From Anaerolineae bacterium (GTDB lineage: Bacteria; Chloroflexota; Anaerolineae; B4-G1), in the NCBI GenBank assembly GCA_026418995.1, contig JAOAAG010000237.1:1-39824 (forward strand): a stretch of DNA of 39,824 bases. Direction: 5' to 3'. The translations under genes and the position numbers were made by a program. This document shows positions 16,023-24,344 of the stretch, in pieces. Each line of letters begins with the position of its first letter. Position 1 is the stretch's first letter. Below the pieces are notes generated by a model. That model was not told where the DNA came from, did no database searches, and saw nothing but the letters and a program-made list of their open reading frames with translations.

Positions 16023-16724
16023 TTAAGGTTTCCACACTTCCCACACCCTGCCCACCAGCGCGGGGCCAGGCTTGAGCGTGGGTTGACCTGGCTGCCAACC
16101 TGAAGGCGTCACCTCTCCGGTAGCCCGCACATGCTGGAACGCCTTAATCTGCCGGATGAGCTCATCAGGATTGCGACCCACTTCCGGGGTCAGTACCTCC
16201 ATCGCCCGGATCACAAAGTCTGGATCAATGATGAACCGTCCCCGAATGTCTACCCCGGCGGCCTCATCATATACCCCGTAGATCCTGCCGATCTTCCCCC
16301 CGGCATCGGAGAGCATCGGGAACGGCACACCGCCGCTGACCATTTTGGACAGCTCTTGCTCCTGCCAAATCTTATGCACGAAGCGGCTGTCAGTGCTCAT
16401 CGCCAGTACTTCCACGCCGAGGGCCTTCAGCTCCTCATAGCGGGCGGCGACCGCCGCCAGCTCCGTCGGTCAGACAAAGGTAAAGTCGCCGGGGTAGAAG
16501 CAGAGCACGATCCATTTGCCCCGATAGTCGGAAAGTTTGACGTTCTGGAAGCCGACGCCCTCAATGTAGGCACTGGCCTCAAAATCAATGGCCTCCTGGC
16601 CAACCCGTGCTACCATCTTGACCTCCTTCATAAGCACACCGCTTTCGGGCACAGCCGGGGACTCAACCGCCGGCACAATGGGCCCACGCGCTGGCTGAAC
16701 GCAACTGTCCTTAAGTTCTGCCAT
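16023..16724 (-). CDS. Selenocysteine-containing peroxiredoxin (AhpC/Prx family)
   Basis: Two ORF-track entries (16470..16748 and 16023..16415) are halves of one 233-residue gene, joined in frame through TGA at 16470-16472. The UGA is residue 85, exactly the peroxidatic position: [24 protein letters not shown]. The rest is a typical Prx1/AhpC fold ([35 protein letters not shown]). The C-terminal segment reads [11 protein letters not shown] where typical 2-Cys enzymes have GEVCPAGW, so the resolving Cys is a Thr. A SECIS-like hairpin follows the UGA. The start at 16724 has GAAGGAGGGTGAAA before it; a 37-residue N-terminal extension carries a Cys at position 8. It would reduce peroxides made by the superoxide reductase. 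Confidence 0.88.
16443..16458 (-). promoter_or_regulatory. Candidate SECIS hairpin of the selenoperoxiredoxin gene
   Basis: On the minus strand GGCGGC-GGUC-GCCGCC forms a perfect 6-bp stem with loop GGUC. The loop begins 17 nt after the UGA, close to the 18 nt I count for E. coli fdhF, which has the same loop. The hairpin is inside the coding region, as usual in bacteria. Confidence 0.7.
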
Positions 16725-16769
16725 TTTCACCCTCCTTCTACCTGACATACCTGATTGCGGGCTGGTCCT

Positions 16770-16784
16770 TCAGGGCGGGCTAAC
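16770..16784. repeat. Right arm of 15-bp inverted repeat flanking the selenoperoxiredoxin gene
   Basis: TCAGGGCGGGCTAAC is the exact reverse complement of 16000-16014. The arms lie in the two gaps on either side of the peroxiredoxin gene, 755 bp apart. Confidence 0.7.
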
Positions 16785-16791
16785 AGGCTAT

Positions 16792-17298
16792 TTAACTGAA
16801 AACGATAAACTTATCCTTACTGGCTTTGCAGAGAGGGCACTCGTCCGGTGGCTCCCCTTCGCCGGTCCAGCCGCACAGGGAGCAAACGTAAACCGGGCCC
16901 AACTGAAGGTCGCTACCGGACTCGACCGCGGCTTTAGCCTTGCCGTACATATCGGCATGGATCTTCTCGGCTTCAAGCGCCCAATTATTGGAACGCACGG
17001 CGGGTTTCTCACCCTGCAGTTCGGCCACGGCCAGGAAAGCAGGATACATCTCCTCGACCTCATACGTTTCGCCACCGATAGCAGAGCCTAAGTTCTCCGC
17101 CGTCTTCCCCAGGTAGCCCAGAGCCTTGAAATGGTTGCTCGCGTGTACCTGTTCCGCGTAAGCAATGGCTCTAAAAAGACGTGCCACGTTCGAGAAACCT
17201 TCCTGTTCCGCCTTGGAGGAGAAAATCAGATACTTCATATGAGCCTGGCTCTCACCCGCAAAGGCGGCTTCCAAATTGGACTGTGTCATCTTACGCAT
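16792..17298 (-). CDS. rbr: Rubrerythrin (first copy)
   Basis: This 168-aa peroxide-reducing diiron protein has ferritin-like helices with FAGESQAHMKY, YAEQVHASNHF and EEMYPAFL. A C-terminal rubredoxin domain follows, CSLCGWTGEGEPPDECPLCKASKDKF. AGGAGGCAAAG precedes the ATG at 17298. The start overlaps the end of the rubredoxin reductase gene by 8 bases, so translation is coupled to its electron supplier. The N-terminal MRKMTQSN could alternatively start at the second Met. Confidence 0.95.
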   Translation of the reverse strand: MRKMTQSNLEAAFAGESQAHMKYLIFSSKAEQEGFSNVARLFRAIAYAEQVHASNHFKALGYLGKTAENLGSAIGGETYEVEEMYPAFLAVAELQGEKPAVRSNNWALEAEKIHADMYGKAKAAVESGSDLQLGPVYVCSLCGWTGEGEPPDECPLCKASKDKFIVFS

Positions 17299-18538
17299 CT
17301 TTGCCTCCTGTGATTAGTGTATGTTGGAGCAATGATTGGGGGTCGAAATCGTCATCCAGCAGATGGTCCACATAGGCGGACACGTCCACACCCTGCTCGA
17401 TGAGCCTGGAGACCGGCCGGACGCGCCCCGGATCGTTCAGCAAGATGGCGCCAACGATCTGACCATCACGCAGCACAAGCTTCCGGTAACGTCCAGCGGC
17501 CAGGTCGGTGGCTCGCAACGTGACAAACCCATCGCCGGAAGGGGTACAGACGCCCAGCGAGCTTACCTCCGCTCCGGCAATTTTTAACGTGGTGATCGGC
17601 AGCGTACCGGCATACACGGTGCTCTCCGGCGTGACCATATTGGCCGCTGCTACGCGCGCCTGTTCGATGGCTGCAGGGATAATCCCGTAGACCGTCCCTG
17701 CGAATTCGGCCGCATCCCCGGCTGCGAAGACGTCCTCCGCACTGGTGCGCATATATTGGTCCACAACGATGCCCTGGTTGACCTGCAACCCGGCTGCCTG
17801 GGCCAGCCTGGTTTCAGAGCGGATGCCGGTGGAGAAGAGGACCAGTTCGCCTTTCAATTCCCTTCCATCTCTGAGCCGGACACCCTCCACCTGCTCACCG
17901 CCCAGCACCGCCTCGACAACGCCATCGGTTACCACATGTATGCCCTGGGCTTCCAGTAGCGATTGAAGTACGGCTGCGCCCTCTGCATCAAGCTGGCGCG
18001 GCATCAGATGAGGGAAGAACTCGATGACCGTCACCTCTGGCACACCGGCCAGCCGCAGCGCTCGCGCCGTCTCCAGCCCCAACAGTCCACCGCCGATAAT
18101 CAGCGCCGCCGTGACCTGCCCGGTATACGCCTTGATGGCCAGCGCATCGTCCAGCGTACGCAGCGTGAATACGCCTTTCCGGTCAATGCCAGCGCATGGA
18201 GGAACATAGGGACGGGCACCGGTGGCCAGCAACAGCCGCTCGTATCGCATACGCGCTCCATCCTTCAATACAACCTGGTGCGCCTCAATATCGAGGCTAC
18301 TGACCTCCACCCCCAGGTGCAGATGGATCCCTTGCCTGGCATACCAGTCAGGTGGTCTGAAGTAAACCTCTTCCTGCTCTATCTGGCCGGCAATAAACTC
18401 CCAGAGCAGTGGGCGGCGGTAGTAAGGGTACGGCTCCTCGCCAAAAAGGTGTACTTCTGCTGAGGGAGCTGCGCGCGCGATGTGTTGAGCTGCCGTGACG
18501 CCCGCGACACCACTACCGACGATGATATATGTTGTCAC
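17291..18538 (-). CDS. NAD(P)H:rubredoxin oxidoreductase-like FAD protein
   Basis: This 415-aa pyridine nucleotide-disulfide oxidoreductase-type protein has an FAD motif VGSGVAGVTAAQH at the N-terminus, the NAD(P) motif IIGGGLLGLETA (about 148-159) and the second FAD motif DVFAAGDAAEF (about 268). There is no redox-active CxxxxC disulfide, which fits rubredoxin reductase or NADH oxidase-like enzymes. The GTG start lies 11 bases after the rubredoxin stop, and its end overlaps the rubrerythrin start. Electron flow NAD(P)H to this protein to rubredoxin to rubrerythrin and superoxide reductase is the simplest reading. Confidence 0.88.
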   Translation of the reverse strand: MTTYIIVGSGVAGVTAAQHIARAAPSAEVHLFGEEPYPYYRRPLLWEFIAGQIEQEEVYFRPPDWYARQGIHLHLGVEVSSLDIEAHQVVLKDGARMRYERLLLATGARPYVPPCAGIDRKGVFTLRTLDDALAIKAYTGQVTAALIIGGGLLGLETARALRLAGVPEVTVIEFFPHLMPRQLDAEGAAVLQSLLEAQGIHVVTDGVVEAVLGGEQVEGVRLRDGRELKGELVLFSTGIRSETRLAQAAGLQVNQGIVVDQYMRTSAEDVFAAGDAAEFAGTVYGIIPAAIEQARVAAANMVTPESTVYAGTLPITTLKIAGAEVSSLGVCTPSGDGFVTLRATDLAAGRYRKLVLRDGQIVGAILLNDPGRVRPVSRLIEQGVDVSAYVDHLLDDDFDPQSLLQHTLITGGKDA

Positions 18539-18549
18539 TGTCTGTTCGT

Positions 18550-18690
18550 TTAACCCATCTTCTCAAACATATCCTTGGTGGCCCCGCAGTCAGGGCATAC
18601 CCAGTCATCAGGTAGCTCTTCAAAAGGAACATTATTGTGTTCCGCCGGGTCGTACACGTAGCCACATACCAGACATTCCCACTTGTCCAT
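18550..18690 (-). CDS. Rubredoxin (46 aa)
   Basis: This gene is too short for the ORF track. It reads [19 protein letters not shown]...[19 protein letters not shown]. The two pairs CLVCG and CPDCG are the Fe(Cys4) ligands, with the usual Tyr, Pro and Trp around them, so this is a standard rubredoxin, slightly shorter than average. TGCAGGAGGTAATC lies directly before the ATG. It is the electron carrier of the operon, between its reductase (11 bases downstream) and the regulator gene upstream. Confidence 0.95.
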   Translation of the reverse strand: MDKWECLVCGYVYDPAEHNNVPFEELPDDWVCPDCGATKDMFEKMG

Positions 18691-18740
18691 GATTACCTCC
18701 TGCAATCATTCTCCGGGCACTGAGAAGTGGTGAAAAAAAA

Positions 18741-18847
18741 TTAACCGCAAAGAACGCAAAGAGCGCAAAGGTATTATATTCTCTTTGCGTCCTTGGCGCT
18801 CTTTGCGGTTAGATTCTGAACCGCAAAGGGCGCAAAGAGCGCAAAGG
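18741..18847. repeat. CGCAAAG palindromic repeat cluster (perR-rubredoxin gap)
   Basis: AACCGCAAAGAACGCAAAGAGCGCAAAGG is followed by its inverted version CTCTTTGCGTCC...CTCTTTGCGGTTA, then by a third arm at 18818-18847. The first two arms can form a stem of about 30 bp. It is the same repeat family as at 23969, 28475 and 36525. Confidence 0.85.
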
Positions 18848-18855
18848 TACTTACG

Positions 18856-19278
18856 TTATTGAGAAGCCAGACACTCGGGGCAATAGCCACGCAGAATAAG
18901 TTGCCGCTCCAGTACTGCGAAGCCACGCAAGTGCTGTGCATCTGTACCAAGAGCGTCGTAATTGAAGGGCACGTCCTCCACACGGTGGCATCTGATGCAG
19001 ACCAGATGCGCATGGTCAGCGGTGCGAATGTCATAGTGGCGCTCGCCCAGTCCCACGTCTAGCTCGCGCACTACCCCCAGCTCTACCAGTTCGTCCAGCG
19101 TGTTGTAGATAGTGGCCGGGGAGATGTCCGGTAGTATTCTGCGCACTCGTGATAAAATCTGCTCGACCGTGGGGTGCGAATCATCATCAAGCAGTGCTTG
19201 GATGATCGCACGGCGCTGAGGGGTCAGCCGCCGCCCCTGGGCTTTCAGTGTCTCGCAGATCAGTTCTGGTGTAGCCAT
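18856..19278 (-). CDS. Fur-family peroxide/metal regulator (PerR-like)
   Basis: This 140-aa protein has a winged helix with RLTPQRRAIIQALLDDDSHPT and the recognition region ISPATIYNTLDELVELGVV. A dimerisation/metal domain follows, with DHAHLVCIRCHRVED and a C-terminal CPEC, giving the structural Zn(Cys4) pairs of PerR/Fur. It heads a run of oxygen-defence genes, which favours a PerR role over iron uptake control. A promoter and a TTTAC-N6-GTAAA palindrome lie just upstream, suggesting autoregulation. The CGCAAAG repeat separates it from rubredoxin by 165 bases, so a separate downstream promoter cannot be excluded. Confidence 0.88.
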   Translation of the reverse strand: MATPELICETLKAQGRRLTPQRRAIIQALLDDDSHPTVEQILSRVRRILPDISPATIYNTLDELVELGVVRELDVGLGERHYDIRTADHAHLVCIRCHRVEDVPFNYDALGTDAQHLRGFAVLERQLILRGYCPECLASQ

Positions 19279-19293
19279 TATAAATCTATACCG

Positions 19294-19309
19294 TTTACTA
19301 ACTTGTAAA
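19294..19309. promoter_or_regulatory. Candidate PerR/Fur operator
   Basis: TTTACTAACTTGTAAA is a near-palindrome (TTTAC/GTAAA arms) placed just after the -10 box, at the expected transcription start of the Fur-family gene. Repression by the gene's own product is inferred from position and AT-rich dyad symmetry. Confidence 0.5.
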
Positions 19310-19310
19310 T

Positions 19311-19339
19311 ATTATAACATAGTCTTTGCTCCACGTCAA
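19311..19339 (-). promoter_or_regulatory. Sigma-70 promoter of the perR-led operon
   Basis: On the minus strand TTGACG and TATAAT are separated by 17 bases, close to the ideal promoter. The start codon at 19278 is about 25-30 bases beyond the predicted start of transcription. Confidence 0.8.
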
Positions 19340-19397
19340 CACTCCGGGAAACAAGCTCCATACAGCGCGAGAAACCCCACGCTCAGCAGACATTTGC

Positions 19398-19426
19398 TTG
19401 CGCTGGTCGAGCATACGTGCTATGAT
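19398..19426 (+). promoter_or_regulatory. Promoter for the ThiS/MoaD-like gene
   Basis: TTGCGC and TATGAT are 17 bases apart on the + strand. A leader of about 105 nt follows, containing a GCCCACT/AGTGGGC inverted repeat, before the TTG start at 19538. Confidence 0.55.
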
Positions 19427-19537
19427 AAGCTGAGACGTGGTCTGAGAAGTGAGTTTGTGAACAGTTGCCCACTGATACTGTCACTGAGTGGGCGCTCATA
19501 GGCTGAGTAATCTACACCTGAGCGGATACGTTGAGCC

Positions 19538-19738
19538 TTGATTCGTATCAATAACCGCGATGAACTGGAGTGGGAAGAAGGGATGACCGTTTCCAGCTTG
19601 CTGGAGCGGCTCAAATATACCTTCGCCCATATCATTGTCAGAGTCAATGGGGAGATCGTCCCCCCTGAGAAGTACGCGACGTATCTCATTCCGGACGGCG
19701 CGCAGGTGCTGGTCATTCACCTGATCGCCGGAGGGTGA
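19538..19738 (+). CDS. ThiS/MoaD-like sulfur carrier protein
   Basis: This 66-aa ubiquitin-fold protein ends in IHLIAGG. The C-terminal Gly-Gly is what an E1-like enzyme adenylates and converts to thiocarboxylate. The strand pattern (MIRINNRDELEW, TVSSLLERL, IIVRVNGEIVPP, DGAQVLVIHLIAGG) fits ThiS or MoaD. It starts with TTG and has its own promoter. There is no thiG, moaE or E1 nearby, so whether it serves thiamine, pterin cofactor or another pathway is open; the AOR and MoeA in the window make a pterin role reasonable. Confidence 0.8.
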   Translation: MIRINNRDELEWEEGMTVSSLLERLKYTFAHIIVRVNGEIVPPEKYATYLIPDGAQVLVIHLIAGG

Positions 19739-19739
19739 A

Positions 19740-21142
<1,403 letters not shown>

Positions 21143-21148
21143 CTATCA

Positions 21149-21179
21149 GGTAACGCTCACTCTCGAAGTGACCGTCACC
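21149..21179. repeat. GGTCAC palindrome copy, 5' side of the GH1 gene
   Basis: GGTAACGCTCACTCTC followed by GAAGTGACCGTCACC forms an imperfect 31-base palindrome in the 55-bp gap between the MurF-Alr stop and the GH1 start. Confidence 0.6.
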
Positions 21180-21185
21180 TGAGGG

Positions 21186-23756
21186 CTATACCATCCGCGG
21201 CACCCGCGCCAGGATCTCCGAGACCACCTCGTAGTTGATCGTCCCTAGCCAGTCCGCGACCTCTTCGGCGGAAATTTCATCCTCGCCCTGCCGTCCGATC
21301 AGCACGACTTCATCTCCCACGCGCACATTGGGGATATGATCCACTCGAATTATGGTCTGGTCCATACATACCCGCCCGACAATGGGGGCCCGTTGGCCGT
21401 GCACGAGGACCTCGCGCCAGTGGGTCGGGGCGCGGCGAAACCCATCGGCGTAGCCTACGGGGATGACGGCAATGGTCTCCTCTTTCTCGGTGCGGTAGGT
21501 GTTACCATAGCTTACAAAAGTACCTGGCGGCAGGGTTTTGACCTGGGCGATGGTCGTTTTCCAGGTTAACGCAGGACGGAAGCCCGGCGGCAGAGGCACA
21601 TGCGGAGAGGGGCGCAGGCCGTACATCGCCAGGCCCAGGCGTACCATGTTGAAGCGCGATTCAGGCAGGCGCAGCAAAGCGGCAGAGTTAGCACAGTGCA
21701 CCAGGCGAAAGGTTACCCCGATCGCTTGCAGGCTCTCCAGCACCGCGCGGAAACGGGCCAGTTGCCAGCGTGTGTACCCCAGGTCCTCGTCATCAGCGGT
21801 GGAAAAGTGGGTGAAAATCCCCTCCAGGTCAAGCGCGGGCAGGTCCCGCACTGCCTCAACGAAGGGGACCACCTGGTCTGGGAGCAGGCCAAGCCGGCTC
21901 ATTCCGGTATCCACTTTGATGTGCACACGAGCGGTGCGGCGTAACTCAAGCGCGGCCCGGCTCAGTACGCGGGCAATATCCAGGTCATAGAGGGTGAGGG
22001 TGATATCACGCAGCAGGGCCTCCCGCACCAGCCAGGCCGGGGTGTAACCGAGCACCAGGATGGGGGCATCTATGCCAGCGTCGCGGAGTTTGGTGGCCTC
22101 GTTCACGGAAGCGACGCCGCAGTAGGACACACCATTGTTGATAGCCGTGCGGGCTACAGTGATCGCGCCATGGCCATAGGCATCGGCTTTGAGCACGGCC
22201 AGGATATTTACCCCCGGGCCGACAATATCCCGGATACGCCGCACGTTGTAAGCGATGGCTTCCAGATCTATTTCCACCCATGTAGGGCGGGAGGGACGCG
22301 CTACCCGCACGGCCAGCCCGTCTGCACGCCTGACCAGGCAGGCTGCGTCCTCCGGCCTGGACAACAACCCCGCGACGATTTCTTCCATGCGAGCCTCGAC
22401 GTCGCCCTTGACCATCACCACGTCGCCCGGCCTCAGTTGGGTCTTGAGGTAGCGCACCGCATCCCGCGCCGTATAAGTGACAAGGATACGCTCACAGGGG
22501 AAACCGGCTTCTCTGGCCGCGTCGGCGATCCAGGCGGCCCGCTCGCCCTTGACCACCAGGAGATCGGCCACCGAGGCGGCACGCTGCCCCAGCAGGCGGT
22601 GCCCCTCCACCGTGTAGCCACCCAGTTGCCCCATATCGCCGAGCACCACGATACGGCGGCGGGCCGGGTAGTGGGCCAGCGTCTCAAGAGCCTGGAGACC
22701 GCTTGTGGGGCAGCAACTAGCCGAGCCATCCAGTAGCAGCGCCCCACCCACCGCAGGGAGGACCTGCAGCCTTCCCGGACCGGGTTCCAGTCCCTCAAGC
22801 ACATCCACAATGTCATCCCAGGGGACACGGCAGATCAACCCCACGGCGATGGCCGCCAGGATAGAATGGACCTGGTGTGCTCCCAGCAGCCTGGTGCGCA
22901 CCTGCCCCTTAGGCGGGTAGCCGGGAGTGCCCAGCCCGCTGACACCGGGCAAGTGTACTGTGCACTGCACTCCCTCTGGATCGTTACGTACTTCCGAGGC
23001 GACAATGTCAGCATTCGGATCGAGGCCGTAGGTGATCACCTGGGCCTGGGTATATTTTCTCATCTCACGTACCCGTGGGTCGTCGTAGTTGAGGACGGCA
23101 AAGCCATCTGAGGGAAGTGCCGCTACCAATCGGCTTTTCTCCTGGGCGATAGCCTCCAGACTACCCAGGTAGGCCAGATGAGCCTGATTGATCGTGGTGA
23201 CCACGGCGATATGAGGGCGGGTTAACTCGCTCAAACAGGCGATATCGTCAAAAGTATGACACGCCATCTCGAGCACGGCTACCTCGTGCTCGGAGGTCAG
23301 GCCTGCTAAGGAGAAGGGTAGCCCCAGCCGGTCACTTAAGTCGGGCGGGTTGGTGAAGACTTTATAGCGGCTTGAGAGGACAGCGGCGATAGCCTGCCCG
23401 GCATCGGTCTTGCCGGTGGAGCCGGTGATACCAATCACCTTGGGGTTGTACTTGCGAATGACGTAAGCAGCCCATTCAGACAGTGCCAGTTGCACGTCGG
23501 GCACGACAATGCAGGTACAGGCGGGCTCAGCCGGGGGAAACTGGCACAGGACACCCCCAGCCCCTTTGCTGATAGCTTCGGCAATAAAATCGTGACCGTC
23601 TCTGCCATCCTCGGTTTTGACGGTCACGAACAGCTCGTGCGCTCTGATGCGGTTAACATCGTAACAGAAGTCCGGGAACTGAGCAGGGGCGGGGCAATGT
23701 TGATTTCCCACCAGGCGGCCACCAGTCGCTGCCAACAGGTCTTCCAGGTAGATCAT
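21186..23756 (-). CDS. murF-alr: Bifunctional MurF-alanine racemase fusion
   Basis: The 856-aa protein joins two peptidoglycan precursor steps. Residues 1 to about 465 are MurF (adds D-Ala-D-Ala to the UDP-MurNAc tripeptide), with the P-loop GITGSTGKTDAG (about 110), a central domain and a C-terminal domain with VLGDMGQLGGYTVEGH. Residues about 485-856 are alanine racemase: the PLP lysine in VLKADAYGHG (about 521), the catalytic Tyr in VSYGNTY and RVCMDQT. The P-loop reads GKTDAG where MurF usually has GKTTT/S, a possible functional change. Such fusions are known from Bacteroidetes. The racemase makes D-Ala for the dipeptide used by the other half. Confidence 0.95.
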   Translation of the reverse strand: MIYLEDLLAATGGRLVGNQHCPAPAQFPDFCYDVNRIRAHELFVTVKTEDGRDGHDFIAEAISKGAGGVLCQFPPAEPACTCIVVPDVQLALSEWAAYVIRKYNPKVIGITGSTGKTDAGQAIAAVLSSRYKVFTNPPDLSDRLGLPFSLAGLTSEHEVAVLEMACHTFDDIACLSELTRPHIAVVTTINQAHLAYLGSLEAIAQEKSRLVAALPSDGFAVLNYDDPRVREMRKYTQAQVITYGLDPNADIVASEVRNDPEGVQCTVHLPGVSGLGTPGYPPKGQVRTRLLGAHQVHSILAAIAVGLICRVPWDDIVDVLEGLEPGPGRLQVLPAVGGALLLDGSASCCPTSGLQALETLAHYPARRRIVVLGDMGQLGGYTVEGHRLLGQRAASVADLLVVKGERAAWIADAAREAGFPCERILVTYTARDAVRYLKTQLRPGDVVMVKGDVEARMEEIVAGLLSRPEDAACLVRRADGLAVRVARPSRPTWVEIDLEAIAYNVRRIRDIVGPGVNILAVLKADAYGHGAITVARTAINNGVSYCGVASVNEATKLRDAGIDAPILVLGYTPAWLVREALLRDITLTLYDLDIARVLSRAALELRRTARVHIKVDTGMSRLGLLPDQVVPFVEAVRDLPALDLEGIFTHFSTADDEDLGYTRWQLARFRAVLESLQAIGVTFRLVHCANSAALLRLPESRFNMVRLGLAMYGLRPSPHVPLPPGFRPALTWKTTIAQVKTLPPGTFVSYGNTYRTEKEETIAVIPVGYADGFRRAPTHWREVLVHGQRAPIVGRVCMDQTIIRVDHIPNVRVGDEVVLIGRQGEDEISAEEVADWLGTINYEVVSEILARVPRMV

Positions 23757-23813
23757 TTCGCTCGACTATTAATCACAGGTAGCAGTCACAGCAGCCTGAT
23801 GGTCTGAGAGCTG

Positions 23814-23888
23814 TGGGCGGTACAGGACTTGAACCTGTGACCTCCTCTTTGTAAGAGAGGCGCTCTGACCAGGCTGAGCTAACCGCCC
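23814..23888 (-). tRNA. trnV: tRNA-Val (anticodon UAC)
   Basis: On the minus strand the cloverleaf is complete. The acceptor stem is GGGCGGT/ACCGCCC, D arm GCTC/GAGC, anticodon stem CCTCT/AGAGG with loop CTTACAA, and T arm ACAGG-TTCAAGT-CCTGT. The discriminator is A. No CCA is encoded (CAG follows), so CCA must be added enzymatically. Anticodon TAC reads GUA and probably other valine codons. Confidence 0.97.
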
Positions 23889-23968
23889 GGATATAGTCAA
23901 TGATACCCGATTTTCGGTAGAAGTCAACCTGCGCGTACCGCAAGCATGCAGAACTTTTTGCCGATATA

Positions 23969-24274
23969 ACCTTTGCGTACTCTGCCTTCTTTGCGGTTCA
24001 ATAAAAACCGCGAAGGGCGCAAAGAGCGCAAAGAATATGGAAAACCCTTTGCGTACTCTGCCTTCTTTGCGGTTCAATAAAAACCGCAAAGGGCGCAAAG
24101 AACGCAAAGGGGTTTAGATTCTTGCGTCCTTTGCGTCCTTTGCGTTCTTTGCGGTTCAATAAAAACCGCAAAGGGCGCCAAGAGCGCAAAGGGGTTTAGA
24201 TTCTCTCTGCGTCCTTTGCGTACTTTGCGGTTAGATGCTTCGGCGCTTTGCGGTTAGATTCTGAACCGCAAAGT
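23969..24274. repeat. Cluster of CGCAAAG palindromic repeats (about 300 bp)
   Basis: Alternating direct and inverted arms of the same motif: CTTTGCGTACTCTGCCTTC then TTTGCGGTTCAATAAAAACCGC(A/G)AAGGGCGCAAAGA(A/G)CGCAAAG. The 41-base block CTTTGCGTAC...AAAAACCGC is repeated exactly at about 23971 and 24051. Spacers are AT-rich and short (AATATGGAAAACC, GGGTTTAGATTC). No ORF here is real. The arms pair to long hairpins, so this is a dispersed palindromic repeat array, not a CRISPR. Confidence 0.9.
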
Positions 24275-24344
24275 GTGCAGTGGAAGAACCAGTCGGTGGT
24301 ACGCCAAGGCCTGTCCGCGCATGACCTGCACCCTGGTAAGTGGC

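Noticed and set aside
16023-16748. Peroxiredoxin as a pseudogene with a nonsense mutation
   Set aside because: The stop is TGA exactly at the catalytic residue, the frame is intact on both sides, and a SECIS-like hairpin follows at the right distance.
23592-23638. GTGACCGTC...GACGGTCAC inverted repeat inside MurF-Alr
   Set aside because: It resembles the GGTCAC palindromes but lies inside conserved coding sequence with a long loop, so chance or codon use explains it.
23769-24189. Minus-strand ORFs with repeated LRPLRFLLNRKE-like peptides
   Set aside because: They are translations of the CGCAAAG palindromic repeats and run into the tRNA gene.
23969-24274. CRISPR array
   Set aside because: Repeat arms alternate in orientation, spacers are short and repetitive, and no cas genes are present.
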